Of a stretch of DNA of 35,083 nucleotides, positions 15,876-25,418 are shown in pieces. How positions within the stretch are numbered: position 1 is the first letter of the stretch; each line of letters opens with the position of its first letter. Position numbers and translations under genes: made by a program. Origin of the DNA: Alphaproteobacteria bacterium (GTDB lineage Bacteria; Pseudomonadota; Alphaproteobacteria; Rhizobiales; JAKIUO01); assembly GCA_024280895.1 (NCBI GenBank), contig JAJRPI010000001.1, forward strand, positions 1 through 35,083. The letters are read 5' to 3'. Below the pieces are notes generated by a model. That model had not been told where the DNA came from. It did no database searches and saw only the letters and a program-made list of their open reading frames with translations.

Positions 15876-16676
15876 TTGGACGAGAATATCAACTCCCACA
15901 ATGCTCCGCAAGTCGGGTTATATGTCACTTGCCTTGTGGATCTGTTTCGCCCGGTCGTCGGGTTTGCTGCAATGAAGCTGCTGCAAGAAGCGGGTTGTGA
16001 AGTTTCGGTGCCACTGGCCCAGACCTGTTGCGGTCAACCCGCCTATAATTCCGGTGATCGCGCCGCGGCTCAAACGCTGGCCATCGAGGTCATCAAGAAT
16101 TTTGAGAATTTTGATTATGTGGTGGCGCCGTCCGGGTCCTGCGCCGGTATGCTGAAAACCCATTATCCAGAACTATTAAAAGACACCGATCACGCTGAGC
16201 GGGCGCTCGCATTTTCCGACAAGGTTTTTGAGCTGACGAGTTTTCTGGTTGATAAATGCGCCTTGCAAAGCGTTGATCGGGTTTTTGCCGGCCGCATCAC
16301 CTATCATGATGCCTGCGCTGGATTACGCGAGCTGCATGTCAAACAACAGCCGCGTCAATTGCTCCGCTCCATGCGCGGTCTTGAGCTTTTGGAAATGGCC
16401 GACGGGGAGGCTTGCTGTGGGTTCGGCGGCACTTTCTGCGTCAAATATCCCGAAATTTCTGACGCTATGGTTGGTAAAAAATGCGCAAATATCCAGGCAG
16501 CCAATGCCCAGACACTGCTCGGCGGTGACATGGGTTGCTTGATGAATATGGCGGGCAAACTATCGCGTGATGGCAGCGCGATCGAGGTTCGTCATGTGGC
16601 GGAAATATTGGCAGGCATGGTGGACGAGCCGCCAATTGCAGGATCGAACGGGCCAGAGCAGGGGAAACAAAAATGA
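15876..16676 (+). CDS. lutA: L-lactate utilisation protein LutA (cysteine-rich Fe-S oxidoreductase)
   Basis: The protein carries two cysteine-rich CCG domains, TCCGQPAYNSG (about residues 50-60) and ACCGFGGTFCVKYPEIS (about 177-193), and the N-terminal VGLYVTCLVDLFRP characteristic of LutA/YkgE. I place the start at the TTG at 15876 (266 residues) because AAAGGAG sits nine bases before it; a TTG at 15849 in the same frame has no ribosome binding site, and the ATG at 15871 is out of frame and soon stops. LutA, with LutB and LutC, oxidises L-lactate to pyruvate with Fe-S centres. The stop overlaps lutB (ATGA), and lutB overlaps lutC, so the three form one operon. A regulator such as LutR is not seen. 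Confidence 0.93.
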   Translation: MDENINSHNAPQVGLYVTCLVDLFRPVVGFAAMKLLQEAGCEVSVPLAQTCCGQPAYNSGDRAAAQTLAIEVIKNFENFDYVVAPSGSCAGMLKTHYPELLKDTDHAERALAFSDKVFELTSFLVDKCALQSVDRVFAGRITYHDACAGLRELHVKQQPRQLLRSMRGLELLEMADGEACCGFGGTFCVKYPEISDAMVGKKCANIQAANAQTLLGGDMGCLMNMAGKLSRDGSAIEVRHVAEILAGMVDEPPIAGSNGPEQGKQK

Positions 16677-18100
16677 AATCCACCGCTCGCTCTTTTAAAG
16701 AAAATGCTCATGAGGCCCTCAAAAACCAGCGCTTGCAAAAATCCCTGAAAGTCATGGGGCGCGGCTTTGTTGAAAAGCGAGCCAAAGCGCGAGCCGCATT
16801 GCCGGAATTTGACGAGCTTTGCAAGCAGGGGCAAGCGATTAAAACCCATACGCTGGAGCATCTAGATCTTTATCTGGAAGTCTATGAAAAACAACTCACT
16901 GCCAGTGGTGGGCATTTGCATCTGGCCCACACAGCCGCAGATGCCTGTGAACAGATTTTGCAGATCTGCCGCGATAAAAATGCCCGCTTGATTACCAAGG
17001 GCAAGAGTATGGTGGCTGAAGAAATCGGCCTTAACGAGCGTCTTGAAGAAGCCGGTTTGCGAGTGGTTGAAACCGATCTTGGTGAATATATCATCCAGTT
17101 GCGCAAGGAACCTCCCAGCCATATTGTTGCCCCCGCCGTGCATGTCGGGGCCGATCAGGTGGAAGCTGATTTTCGCCGGGTGCACAAAGACCTGCCAGCG
17201 TCACGCGACCTTAGTGATCCAGCCGCGCTGGTTTTTGAAGCACGTAACATGTTGCGCAATGAATTTATCGATGCTGATGTCGGCATCACCGGTGCCAACT
17301 TTTTGATTGCCCAGACCGGCTCTTCTGTGATTGTCACCAATGAGGGCAATGGCGATCTGACGCAATCGCTGGCCCCCGTTCATATCGTTATCACCAGCAT
17401 CGACAAGTTGGTGCCGACCTTGAATGATGCCAGCACGCTCATACGGGTGCTGGCGCGTTCTGCGACGGGGCAATCGATTACCACTTACACCACGTTTTCG
17501 ACCGGGCCAAGGCGTGCACAAGATTTGGATGGGCCGCAAGAATATCATGTGGTGCTGCTTGATAATGGCCGCACGAAGCAGTTGGCGAGCGAGTTTGCAG
17601 AGGCTTTGCGCTGTATCCGGTGCGGTGCCTGCATGAACCATTGCCCGGTCTATCAATCTATCGGCGGGCATGCTTATGGCTGGGTCTATCCAGGGCCCAT
17701 CGGAGCTGTTTTAAACCCCTCGTTCCTGGGACTTGCCGAAGCGGCGGATTTGCCCAATGCCTCGAGCCTTTGCGGGCGCTGCGAGCAGGTTTGCCCCATG
17801 GGGATCAAGCTGCCTGATCTGATGCGCAAATGGCGCGAAAAACATCATGAGGCGGGGGGACCACCCGCGATGGTGCGGGGTTCATTGTCGATCTGGGCCT
17901 TTGTTGCCAAAAGACCAAGGCTCTATCAATTTTTGACCGGCATGATGATGCCCCTACTTGGCAAACTGGCAGGCGCCAAGCGTAAATTTGGCTGGTTACC
18001 ATTGGCCAGTGGCTGGACCAACAGCCGTGATCTGCCAGCTCCCAGTGGCAAAACCTTCATGTCCTTGTTGAAAAAACATCAAAAGGAGGGGCGCTTGTGA
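16673..18100 (+). CDS. lutB: L-lactate utilisation protein LutB (Fe-S, LUD domain)
   Basis: The 475-residue protein has an N-terminal LUD domain (about residues 65-300; ITKGKSMVAEEIGLN, TGANFLIAQTGS, TNEGNGDL) followed by two ferredoxin-like 4Fe-4S clusters, CIRCGACMNHCPVYQ (about 313-327) and CGRCEQVCPMGI (about 367-378), and the C-terminal LutB tail. The long form with both clusters is characteristic of LutB/YkgF. It is the central electron-transfer subunit of the LutABC lactate oxidation complex in the cytoplasm. The start ATG overlaps the lutA stop by four bases, and the end overlaps the lutC GTG start. The motif order, length and synteny all agree. Confidence 0.96.
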   Translation: MKSTARSFKENAHEALKNQRLQKSLKVMGRGFVEKRAKARAALPEFDELCKQGQAIKTHTLEHLDLYLEVYEKQLTASGGHLHLAHTAADACEQILQICRDKNARLITKGKSMVAEEIGLNERLEEAGLRVVETDLGEYIIQLRKEPPSHIVAPAVHVGADQVEADFRRVHKDLPASRDLSDPAALVFEARNMLRNEFIDADVGITGANFLIAQTGSSVIVTNEGNGDLTQSLAPVHIVITSIDKLVPTLNDASTLIRVLARSATGQSITTYTTFSTGPRRAQDLDGPQEYHVVLLDNGRTKQLASEFAEALRCIRCGACMNHCPVYQSIGGHAYGWVYPGPIGAVLNPSFLGLAEAADLPNASSLCGRCEQVCPMGIKLPDLMRKWREKHHEAGGPPAMVRGSLSIWAFVAKRPRLYQFLTGMMMPLLGKLAGAKRKFGWLPLASGWTNSRDLPAPSGKTFMSLLKKHQKEGRL

Positions 18101-18759
18101 CCGGCTTTGTTGAAAATATTCGCAGCGCCCTTGGCGTGAGCGCCAGCGATCCAGAACGCCTTGAGATCGTGCGTAAACATCTTGATGATCATACCCGCAA
18201 TCTGATCCCGGAAAGGGCATTGCGCTCCCATCAAGAGCTGGTTGATCTTTTTATCCAAACACTCGAAAGCGTCGAGGCAACCGTTGCCCATCTGCCAGAA
18301 TTGGCGGACGTTGCTAGCGAAGTGGCTCGCTATCAGATCGTCAATGATCTTGCCCATGAGCTTAAGTGCGGGAGCGATACATTGATCGCTGAAATTGACT
18401 GGAGCCAGCAATCTGATCTTAAAATTTTGTCGGGTCCGGCAATCGGCAAGGATGCCGTTTCCTTGACACATGCGTTTGCGGGTGCCTCTGAAACCGGCAC
18501 CTTGTTTGTCGCCTCTGGCCCGCAAAACCCGGTCACCCTGAGCTTTCTTCCAGAGACCAATATTGTGCTGATCCGCGCCCAGGATATTGTTGGTTCCTAT
18601 GAAGATGCCTGGTTGAAACTACCTTGGGGTGTGCGCGGTCCGCAAATGCCCCGTACCGTCAATCTCATTTCTGGACCGTCCCGCACCGCCGATATTGAGC
18701 AAACTCTCATCACTGGTGCCCATGGCCCACGGCGTCTGCATGTGATTGTGGTGGGGTAA
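18097..18759 (+). CDS. lutC: L-lactate utilisation protein LutC (LUD domain)
   Basis: The 220-residue protein is the third member of the operon, starting at a GTG that overlaps the lutB stop (GTGA). It consists of a single LUD domain with the conserved ETGTLFVASG stretch (about residues 130-139) and the C-terminal SGPSRTADIEQTLITGAHGP (about 190-209), which are the most recognisable LutC/YkgG motifs. It acts with LutA and LutB in oxidation of L-lactate to pyruvate. The last A of the TAA stop is also the first base of an inverted REP-like pair that separates it from the convergent ppsA, so its transcript ends within that structure. Confidence 0.95.
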   Translation: MTGFVENIRSALGVSASDPERLEIVRKHLDDHTRNLIPERALRSHQELVDLFIQTLESVEATVAHLPELADVASEVARYQIVNDLAHELKCGSDTLIAEIDWSQQSDLKILSGPAIGKDAVSLTHAFAGASETGTLFVASGPQNPVTLSFLPETNIVLIRAQDIVGSYEDAWLKLPWGVRGPQMPRTVNLISGPSRTADIEQTLITGAHGPRRLHVIVVG

Positions 18760-18893
18760 ATGTCCTGCGCGGACAGGCCGCTTGCGCAGCGGGCGGAAAA
18801 GGGCGAGCCCCTTTCAACCCCATATTGTTAAATTGGGTGCAGGGACTAGTCCCTGCTGCCAGCTGCACAAGCTGCCCGTCCGGCGAGGACATT
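18759..18893. repeat. 135-bp REP-like inverted pair filling the lutC/ppsA gap
   Basis: The left arm (18759-18790) and the reverse complement of the right arm (18862-18893) match at 26 of 32 positions; both begin AATGTCCT. Each arm contains a small GTCC-GGAC hairpin. Between the arms lie GGGCGAGCCC and an 18-bp perfect palindrome, GCAGGGACTAGTCCCTGC (18839-18856). The arms begin exactly at the last base of each gene's stop codon, TAA for lutC and TGA for ppsA. The form resembles REP doublets or a small MITE that also acts as a bidirectional transcription end. No other copy was seen in the window. Confidence 0.7.
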
Positions 18894-21271
18894 CACGCGT
18901 CGATTTTGAGATGCTTGGCGAGGTGCAGCCAGGTATCGGTCACCGTATCTGGATTGAGCGACAGGCTCGATATATCAAGGTCTGCCAGCCATTCGGCAAG
19001 GTCGGGATAGTCCGAGGGGCCTTGTCCGCAGATGCCGACATATTTCCCCTGTTTCTGGCAAGCCTCTATGGCCATTACCATCAGCGCTTTTACGGCCCCA
19101 TTGCGCTCATCAAAGCTACTTGCAACCAGCGCACTGTCGCGATCTAATCCCAGTGTTAGTTGTGTCAAGTCATTGGAACCAATGGAAAATCCATCGAAAT
19201 ATTCGAGGAACTCGTTGGCCAGCAAAGCGTTTGAGGGGATCTCGCACATCATGATGACGCGCAAGCCATTTTCACCGCGCTTCAAACCATTTTGCGCCAG
19301 CAGCTCGATGACTTTTCTGGCCTCGTCAAGCGTGCGTACAAACGGGATCATGATTTCCAGATTGGTCAGACCCATCTCGTTTCGCACCCGTCTGACGGCC
19401 CGGCATTCCAACTCGAAACAGGGGCGAAAGCTGTCAGCGATATAGCGCGAGGCACCGCGAAAACCGATCATGGGATTTTCTTCATCGGGTTCAAAATCCT
19501 TGCCGCCCAGTAGATTGGCATATTCATTTGATTTAAAATCCGACAGGCGCACAATCACCGGTTTGCCTGCAAAGGCGGCGGCCAGCGTCGAGATGCCCTC
19601 AACAAGCTTTTCGACATAGAAGGAAACCGGTCCATCATAACCGGCGATTTTTGCATCGATCTGGCGCTTCAGCTCATCGTCCTGTTGGTCATATTCCAGC
19701 AAGGCGCGTGGATGCACGCCGATTGTATTGCTCACCATGAACTCAAGGCGGGCCAAACCAATGCCTTCATTGGGCATCTGGGAGAAGGTGAAGGCGCGGC
19801 TTGGATTACCCACATTCATCATGATTTTAACGGGTAATTTGGGCATTTCTCCCGCATCAGCGTGCAAGATTTCAAAGTCGAGCTTGCCGGTGTAAACGCG
19901 CCCTTCCTCGCCTTGCGCACAAGAAACAGTTGCCTCAATGCCATCCGCAATGGTGCTGGTGGCGTCACCGCAGCCGACAATGGCGGGCACGCCAAGTTCT
20001 CTGGCGATAATCGCCGCGTGACAGGTGCGCCCGCCACGATTGGTGACAATGCCGCCGGCGCGCTTCATGATGGGCTCCCAATCAGGGTCGGTCATATCGG
20101 TGACCAGAATATCGCCCGGCTTGACCTTGTCCATCTCTTCAAGGTTTTTGAGTACACGCACGGTTCCAGCCCCGATGCGCTGTCCAATGGCGCGACCAGT
20201 TGCAAGCACATCACCACTGCCCTTGAGCTTATAGGTGACACTGACGGCGCTATCGGTGCGGCTCTCCACGGTTTCGGGCCGCGCCTGCACGATATAAAGT
20301 TTTTGATCGGTGCCATCCAGCACCCATTCGATATCCATGGGGCGGCCATAATGATCTTCAATCAGCAGCGCGTAGCGAGCCAGCTCTTCAACATGTTCAT
20401 TGCTGAGAGAAAAGCGTTGGCGCTCCTCCATTGGCACGTCAATGGTCAGCACCTTGTCGCCGCTATCCTTATCAGCATAGATCATTTTTATGGCTTTTTC
20501 GCCCAGCACCCGTTTGAGAATGGCGGGGCGGCCCGCTTGCAGGTTGGGTTTGAACACATAGAACTCGTCAGGATTGACGGCTCCTTGCACAACGGTTTCG
20601 CCCAGCCCGTAAGCCGCTGTGATAAACACGGCCTCGCGAAACCCTGATTCCGTATCAAGCGTGAACATCACGCCCGATGCCCCAAGGTCACTGCGCACCA
20701 TATGCTGTACGCCCGCCGACAGGGCAACCAGCTTGTGATCAAAACCCTTGTGAACGCGGTAAGCGATGGCCCGGTCATTATATAGCGAGGCAAAAACTTC
20801 ATGCACGGCAAGGCGGACATCCTCTAGCCCGACCACATTAAGATAGCTTTCTTGTTGCCCGGCAAACGAGGCGTCGGGCAAATCTTCTGCCGTTGCCGAG
20901 GAACGAACGGCGACTGAGCTGTCAGGGCCGCCCAGCTCATGCAGCCGCTCGTAGGCGCTGGCCAATTCTTGCTCGAATGCTTGTGGGAAGCTGGCTGCAA
21001 GGATCATTGCGCGGATTGCAGCGCCCGCTTTTTGCAGGGCTTTTATGTCGTCGACATCGAGCTCATCGAGTTCATGATCAATTTTTGCGGCCAGATCATT
21101 ATGGGTGATAAATTCGCGATAGGCGTCCGCCGTGGTGGCGAACCCAAACGGCACGCGCACCCCCTTGCTTTTGAGGCCGCCGACCATTTCTCCAAGAGAG
21201 GCGTTTTTGCCTCCCACCAGCGGAACATCGTCCATGCCCAGCTTGTCGAACCAGATTATGTGCTTGATCAT
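18893..21271 (-). CDS. ppsA: Phosphoenolpyruvate synthase
   Basis: The 792-residue protein starts [20 protein letters not shown], the usual PpsA N-terminus. Domains in order are the ATP-grasp pyruvate phosphate dikinase N-terminal domain (about 15-345), the swivelling phosphohistidine domain with [15 protein letters not shown] (catalytic His about residue 420), and the TIM-barrel PEP/pyruvate domain ending with [17 protein letters not shown] (catalytic Cys about 751). It converts pyruvate, ATP and water to PEP, AMP and phosphate for gluconeogenesis. The size separates it from the longer PpdK. A good ribosome binding site GGGAG precedes the ATG. Its position beside lutABC is metabolically sensible: lactate to pyruvate to PEP. 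It lies 136 bp downstream of the tesA-like gene in the same direction. Confidence 0.97.
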   Translation of the reverse strand: MIKHIIWFDKLGMDDVPLVGGKNASLGEMVGGLKSKGVRVPFGFATTADAYREFITHNDLAAKIDHELDELDVDDIKALQKAGAAIRAMILAASFPQAFEQELASAYERLHELGGPDSSVAVRSSATAEDLPDASFAGQQESYLNVVGLEDVRLAVHEVFASLYNDRAIAYRVHKGFDHKLVALSAGVQHMVRSDLGASGVMFTLDTESGFREAVFITAAYGLGETVVQGAVNPDEFYVFKPNLQAGRPAILKRVLGEKAIKMIYADKDSGDKVLTIDVPMEERQRFSLSNEHVEELARYALLIEDHYGRPMDIEWVLDGTDQKLYIVQARPETVESRTDSAVSVTYKLKGSGDVLATGRAIGQRIGAGTVRVLKNLEEMDKVKPGDILVTDMTDPDWEPIMKRAGGIVTNRGGRTCHAAIIARELGVPAIVGCGDATSTIADGIEATVSCAQGEEGRVYTGKLDFEILHADAGEMPKLPVKIMMNVGNPSRAFTFSQMPNEGIGLARLEFMVSNTIGVHPRALLEYDQQDDELKRQIDAKIAGYDGPVSFYVEKLVEGISTLAAAFAGKPVIVRLSDFKSNEYANLLGGKDFEPDEENPMIGFRGASRYIADSFRPCFELECRAVRRVRNEMGLTNLEIMIPFVRTLDEARKVIELLAQNGLKRGENGLRVIMMCEIPSNALLANEFLEYFDGFSIGSNDLTQLTLGLDRDSALVASSFDERNGAVKALMVMAIEACQKQGKYVGICGQGPSDYPDLAEWLADLDISSLSLNPDTVTDTWLHLAKHLKIDA

Positions 21272-21407
21272 CCATCAGCTCCCGCGAGGTAACGTTATTT
21301 GCTGGCAAGCTAACAAATCTGGAGTGCATCGTCATTTAAAAAAAACGCGGATGTTCAATAGCAAAAACTGGGTCGAAAGAAAGGGATAGCAGATGGTGCA
21401 AAGAGGC

Positions 21408-22076
21408 CTAATGAGTGGCGGTTCGTGCGGCCTGCTTCAATAGTCGTACCACATATGGTTTGATATTTTTAACCATCACAGCGACGCCTTTTTTATTGGG
21501 ATGCAGGCCATCTGACAGTAAGTACCGTTTTTGTAGAGCGACGCCTTTTAGAAAAAACGGGTAAAGAGCGACACGGTATTTTTTGGCAAGAGCTGGATAG
21601 ATCGCACCAAACGCCTTGACATATGGAACGCCAAGATTGCGCGGTGCTTCCATACCGGCCAACAGGACTTTAATGCCGCGTTTTCGCAGTTTGCCGATCA
21701 ATTTATCGAGGTTTTTATAGGTTTGGCGCGGATTGACGCCGCGCAAGGCATCATTGGCCCCCAGTTCCACGATGACGGCATGGGTGCCTTTGGGCACAGA
21801 CCATGAGAGACGCGCCAAGCCACCGGCCGTTGTGTCCCCAGAGACCCCGGCATTGATGATCTTGACTTTAAAGCCATCCTTGTTGAGCCGCAATTGCAAC
21901 TGTTCTGGAAATCCTGATCCCTGGGGCAAATGATAGCCCGCCGACAGACTATCCCCCAGCACCACGAGCTTTACCGTGCCTGCAATGCTCATTGAAGCAA
22001 TTGATTGGAGTGTTAAACCCAACAAGGCGAGGGCAATTAATTGTGTGCTTCTGGTAATGCGGCTTAAAATGGACAT
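21408..22076 (-). CDS. TesA-like GDSL arylesterase / lysophospholipase
   Basis: The 222-residue protein has an N-terminal signal peptide (hydrophobic core about residues 12-28, cleavage probably near SIAG, about 33) and then a complete SGNH-hydrolase domain: block I GDSLSAGY with the nucleophile Ser43, block II Gly in NAGVSGDTTAGG, block III GANDALRG, and block V DGLHPN with the catalytic Asp and His. It is a periplasmic esterase/thioesterase of the TesA family. It is divergent from a YbbA/YbbP ABC transporter pair, exactly as tesA-ybbA-ybbP in E. coli, a conserved arrangement that suggests a shared role in lipid or envelope processing. The C-terminal tail is short and basic. Confidence 0.93.
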   Translation of the reverse strand: MSILSRITRSTQLIALALLGLTLQSIASMSIAGTVKLVVLGDSLSAGYHLPQGSGFPEQLQLRLNKDGFKVKIINAGVSGDTTAGGLARLSWSVPKGTHAVIVELGANDALRGVNPRQTYKNLDKLIGKLRKRGIKVLLAGMEAPRNLGVPYVKAFGAIYPALAKKYRVALYPFFLKGVALQKRYLLSDGLHPNKKGVAVMVKNIKPYVVRLLKQAARTATH

Positions 22077-22143
22077 GCTATGACCTATATAGGGGCGAGG
22101 GACTAATTGCCAAACCAGTGAACCTTATCACAGCGGCAATAAT

Positions 22144-22872
22144 ATGAGACAGGGTTTTATGACTTCAACAAACGAAACAGCGCTGATCGACATATCGGAT
22201 ACCAGTTTGACCCTTTCAAGTCGCGCCGGGGCGGTTGACATATTGCGTGACATCAATCTGACCATCCATACCGGCGAAACAGTGGGCATTGTGGGACCGT
22301 CGGGATCTGGCAAAACCTCTTTATTGATGGTGATGGCGGGACTTGAACAGGTGACGAGCGGCCGTGTGATGTTTGCCGATCATGAAATGTCGGCACTTAA
22401 CGAGGACCAGCTGGCATTGATCCGCGGCGAACATATCGGCATTGTTTTTCAGTCCTTTAATCTGGTACCCACCATGACGGCGCTGGAAAATACCGCTTTA
22501 CCGCTGGAGTTTGCGGGGGCAGCGGAGCCTTTTGAGCGGGCGCGTGCCTTGCTTGAAGATGTTGGCCTTGGGCATCGACATGACCATTTTCCAGCCCAAT
22601 TATCAGGCGGCGAGCGTCAACGAGTGGCGCTGGCACGAGCACTGGCCCCAAAGCCCAGTCTGCTGCTGGCCGATGAACCCACCGGCAATCTTGATGGCCA
22701 TACCGGCGGCGAGGTTATCGATCTGATATTTGATCTGCACAAGGTCCACAACACCACGCTGGTGCTGGTCACCCATGATGAAGCACTAGCAAGCCACTGT
22801 CAGCGGCAAATCAAGATTGAAGACGGGCGCATAAAATCAATGCACAAACCTGCCAAAGCGGAGGTTGGATGA
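22144..22872 (+). CDS. ABC transporter ATP-binding protein, YbbA-like
   Basis: The 242-residue ATPase has Walker A GPSGSGKTS (about residues 50-58), a Q-loop IVFQSFNLVPTM, signature LSGGERQR, Walker B LLLADEPTGNLD and the switch histidine in LVTHDEALA. The length and the 'EPTGNLD' sequence place it in the LolD/MacB/YbbA group that works with FtsX-like permeases. The alternative ATG at 22159 has a purine-rich stretch (AGACAGGG) before it and may be the true start. The stop overlaps the ATG of the permease (ATGA), so the pair is co-translated. Divergent from the tesA-like gene. The substrate is unknown; members usually couple ATP hydrolysis to lipid or peptide extraction rather than classical uptake. 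Confidence 0.93.
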   Translation: MRQGFMTSTNETALIDISDTSLTLSSRAGAVDILRDINLTIHTGETVGIVGPSGSGKTSLLMVMAGLEQVTSGRVMFADHEMSALNEDQLALIRGEHIGIVFQSFNLVPTMTALENTALPLEFAGAAEPFERARALLEDVGLGHRHDHFPAQLSGGERQRVALARALAPKPSLLLADEPTGNLDGHTGGEVIDLIFDLHKVHNTTLVLVTHDEALASHCQRQIKIEDGRIKSMHKPAKAEVG

Positions 22873-25418
22873 TCAGCAATCTATTTCTTGCGGGCAAACT
22901 GGCGGTGCGTGAGTTACGCGGCGGACTGTCTGGTTTTTATGTTCTGGTCGCCTGCATCATGCTGGGGGTCACAGCCATCACCACGGTGGGCGTCTTGTCG
23001 AGCGCCATGCGGACCGGGCTGGGTGATCAGGGGCGGGTCCTGCTTGGCGGCGATCTGTCTTTTGCCCTCGTGCATAATGAACCAACTGTTGCTCAGCGTG
23101 ATTTTATCGCCAGCTTTGGCGATACCAGTCAGATCGCCACCATGCGCTCAATGGCGCGCAAGAAGGCGCGCGCAAAAACGCCAGATCGCGCCGTGCTTGT
23201 TGATATTAAAGCGGTGGATGAGGCCTATCCTCTGATCGGCAGTTTTGGCGTCAATAATGGCTTGTTTAATCAAAGCCTTTTGCAAGAGAACAAAGCGCTT
23301 GTCGATAAGCTGTTGCTAGAGCGGTTGTCGATCAAGCGAGGTGGCTCCTTCATGTTGGGAGACGCCAAAATTACCGTAGCTGGCACGATTGCCCTGGAGC
23401 CTGATCGCTTGTCGGGGCGTTTGAATTTTGGCCCTCGTGTCCTGATCTCGCAAAAAACCTTGCAACGCACCGGATTGGTGCAACCAGGCAGCCTCATTCG
23501 TTATTCGGTGCGTCTGGCGCTCACAGACAAGACAAGTTCGATCAAGCAGGTGCATGCGATCAAAGATCGTGTCATCGAAAAATTCCCGCAAGCCGGGTTC
23601 ATTGTGCTTGATCGCGCCAATCCAACGCCTGGGATTTCTCGTGCCATCAACAGGTTCACGAAATTTCTGGAACTGATTTCTCTTGCCGCCTTGTTTATCG
23701 GCGGGGTGGGGGTGGCCAATGCGGTGACCTCTCACATTAATCGCAAACGAGACGTCATCGCCACGTTCAAGTCTCTTGGCGCGTCGGGGGAAGTGATTTT
23801 TTTGATCTATTTGTTGCAGATCTTGATGCTGGCCGGGCTTGGTATCAGTTTGGGTCTGTTGCTGGGGATCGCGCTGCCACCAGTGCTCAATATGTTTATT
23901 GCCTCCATGCTACCGGTTAAACTGCATTTTGGTTTGCCCATGGAAGCCTTGATGCTGTCGACACTTTACGGGTTTTTGGTAGCATTGATCTTTATGTTGT
24001 GGCCGCTTGGCGAAGCGCGCAAAATTCGCGCCGCCGAGCTGTATCGCTCGCAAATCACCTCTTCCAAAAAGGGGCCGGGCTGGATCGTCATCGCTTTGAT
24101 ATTTTCGCTGCTTGTGGGGCTTGGGGCGTTGGTGATTACGTTCTCGAATATGAAACTTGTCTCCTTGTTTGTATGTGGGGGATTTGTTGTTATCTATTTC
24201 CTCTTCAAAGCCATTGCCGCTTTGCTGAAGCGCGGCTTTGGGGCTTTGCCGCGCCCCCAAAACCCGCGCCTTGCCATGGTGCGTGCCAGTCTTGCTGGCC
24301 CCACGCCCTTGCTGACAACCACCATGCTATCGCTTGGCATTGGTCTTAGCTTGTTGTCCACGGTATCGCTTGTGCAAAACTCCATGGTGGCAGAATTGCA
24401 AAACGGTTTGCCGCAAGATGCGCCAAATTTCTTTGTGCTTGATATTGATAAATCGGATCTGGCCCGTTTCAAAAAAATCGCTAACAAGGCTGCGCCGGGG
24501 ATCAGGGTCAATGATGCTCCAATGCTGCGTGGACGTCTGACAACGCTGGCGGGCGTCCCCGCTGCAAAGATCAAGCCATCGCCTGGCACGGGCTGGGTTT
24601 TGCGCGGTGATCGCGGCCTGACATTTGCACATGAAATCCCCAAGGGTTCTGTCATCACCAAAGGAAAGTGGTGGTCAAAAACCTATCAGGGGCCACCGCT
24701 TGTGTCGTTTGAAGAAGGCACCGCCAAGGGGCTTGGTCTCAAACTTGGCGACGAGGTTATCGTCAATGTACTGGGCCGGGATATCAAAGCTGAAATCGCC
24801 AATCTGCGCAGGGTTGACTGGAAGAACCTGTCGCTTAATTTCGTGATGATTTTTTCACCCAATACGTTACAAAATGCTCCCTATAAAATCTTGGCGCCCC
24901 TGTCATTGCCAAACAAGGATGACGTCGCGCAAGAGGGGCGCTTGATCCACGACCTCATTGCCGCTTTGCCGGATATCACGCCGATTGGTGTGCGTGAAGT
25001 CTTGGCCAGTATCGATCGGGTGTTGCAGGGTATTTTGGTGGCGGTGAAGGCCGCCAATCTGGTTTTGCTATTGGTGGGGGCTGTGGCGCTCGCGGGGGCA
25101 ATGGCGGCAACCCACAATGCGAGGCTGCGCGAGACGGTCATTTTCAAGGTATTGGGAGCGACACGCTCGCGTATTTTGAGTGTGCATTTCATGGAATATC
25201 TGGTGCTGGCTCTGTTAAGCGCCTTGATCGCCCTGTTGTTTGGGGGGCTGGCGGCTTACGCTATCGTCACATATGCAATGGAGCTGCCTTTTGTCTTTTC
25301 CTGGTGGGTGCTGGTGGAAACCCTGGGCCTCGTTCTGGCGCTGATCTTACCGCTTGGCCTACTGGGCACCTGGCGCATATTGGGGCAAAAAAGCACGGCC
25401 CATCTACGAGAAGCTTGA
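22869..25418 (+). CDS. FtsX-like ABC permease, YbbP-like
   Basis: The 849-residue protein contains an N-terminal membrane segment (about 20-45) followed by a periplasmic MacB-like domain, two sets of FtsX domains (about 270-400 and 725-845) each with three to four membrane helices, and a pair of central helices near 405-455. This ten-helix arrangement with two FtsX domains is typical of YbbP and of the large permeases paired with YbbA. It is translationally coupled to the ATPase gene upstream. From family comparison it belongs to the mechanotransmitter-type ABC systems; no specific substrate is known. The gene ends 368 bp before the convergent glpK, with several inverted repeats in the gap. 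Confidence 0.93.
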   Translation: MISNLFLAGKLAVRELRGGLSGFYVLVACIMLGVTAITTVGVLSSAMRTGLGDQGRVLLGGDLSFALVHNEPTVAQRDFIASFGDTSQIATMRSMARKKARAKTPDRAVLVDIKAVDEAYPLIGSFGVNNGLFNQSLLQENKALVDKLLLERLSIKRGGSFMLGDAKITVAGTIALEPDRLSGRLNFGPRVLISQKTLQRTGLVQPGSLIRYSVRLALTDKTSSIKQVHAIKDRVIEKFPQAGFIVLDRANPTPGISRAINRFTKFLELISLAALFIGGVGVANAVTSHINRKRDVIATFKSLGASGEVIFLIYLLQILMLAGLGISLGLLLGIALPPVLNMFIASMLPVKLHFGLPMEALMLSTLYGFLVALIFMLWPLGEARKIRAAELYRSQITSSKKGPGWIVIALIFSLLVGLGALVITFSNMKLVSLFVCGGFVVIYFLFKAIAALLKRGFGALPRPQNPRLAMVRASLAGPTPLLTTTMLSLGIGLSLLSTVSLVQNSMVAELQNGLPQDAPNFFVLDIDKSDLARFKKIANKAAPGIRVNDAPMLRGRLTTLAGVPAAKIKPSPGTGWVLRGDRGLTFAHEIPKGSVITKGKWWSKTYQGPPLVSFEEGTAKGLGLKLGDEVIVNVLGRDIKAEIANLRRVDWKNLSLNFVMIFSPNTLQNAPYKILAPLSLPNKDDVAQEGRLIHDLIAALPDITPIGVREVLASIDRVLQGILVAVKAANLVLLLVGAVALAGAMAATHNARLRETVIFKVLGATRSRILSVHFMEYLVLALLSALIALLFGGLAAYAIVTYAMELPFVFSWWVLVETLGLVLALILPLGLLGTWRILGQKSTAHLREA

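Noticed and set aside
19862-20647. 261-codon plus-strand open frame inside ppsA
   Set aside because: Antisense shadow of ppsA, whose domains are complete.
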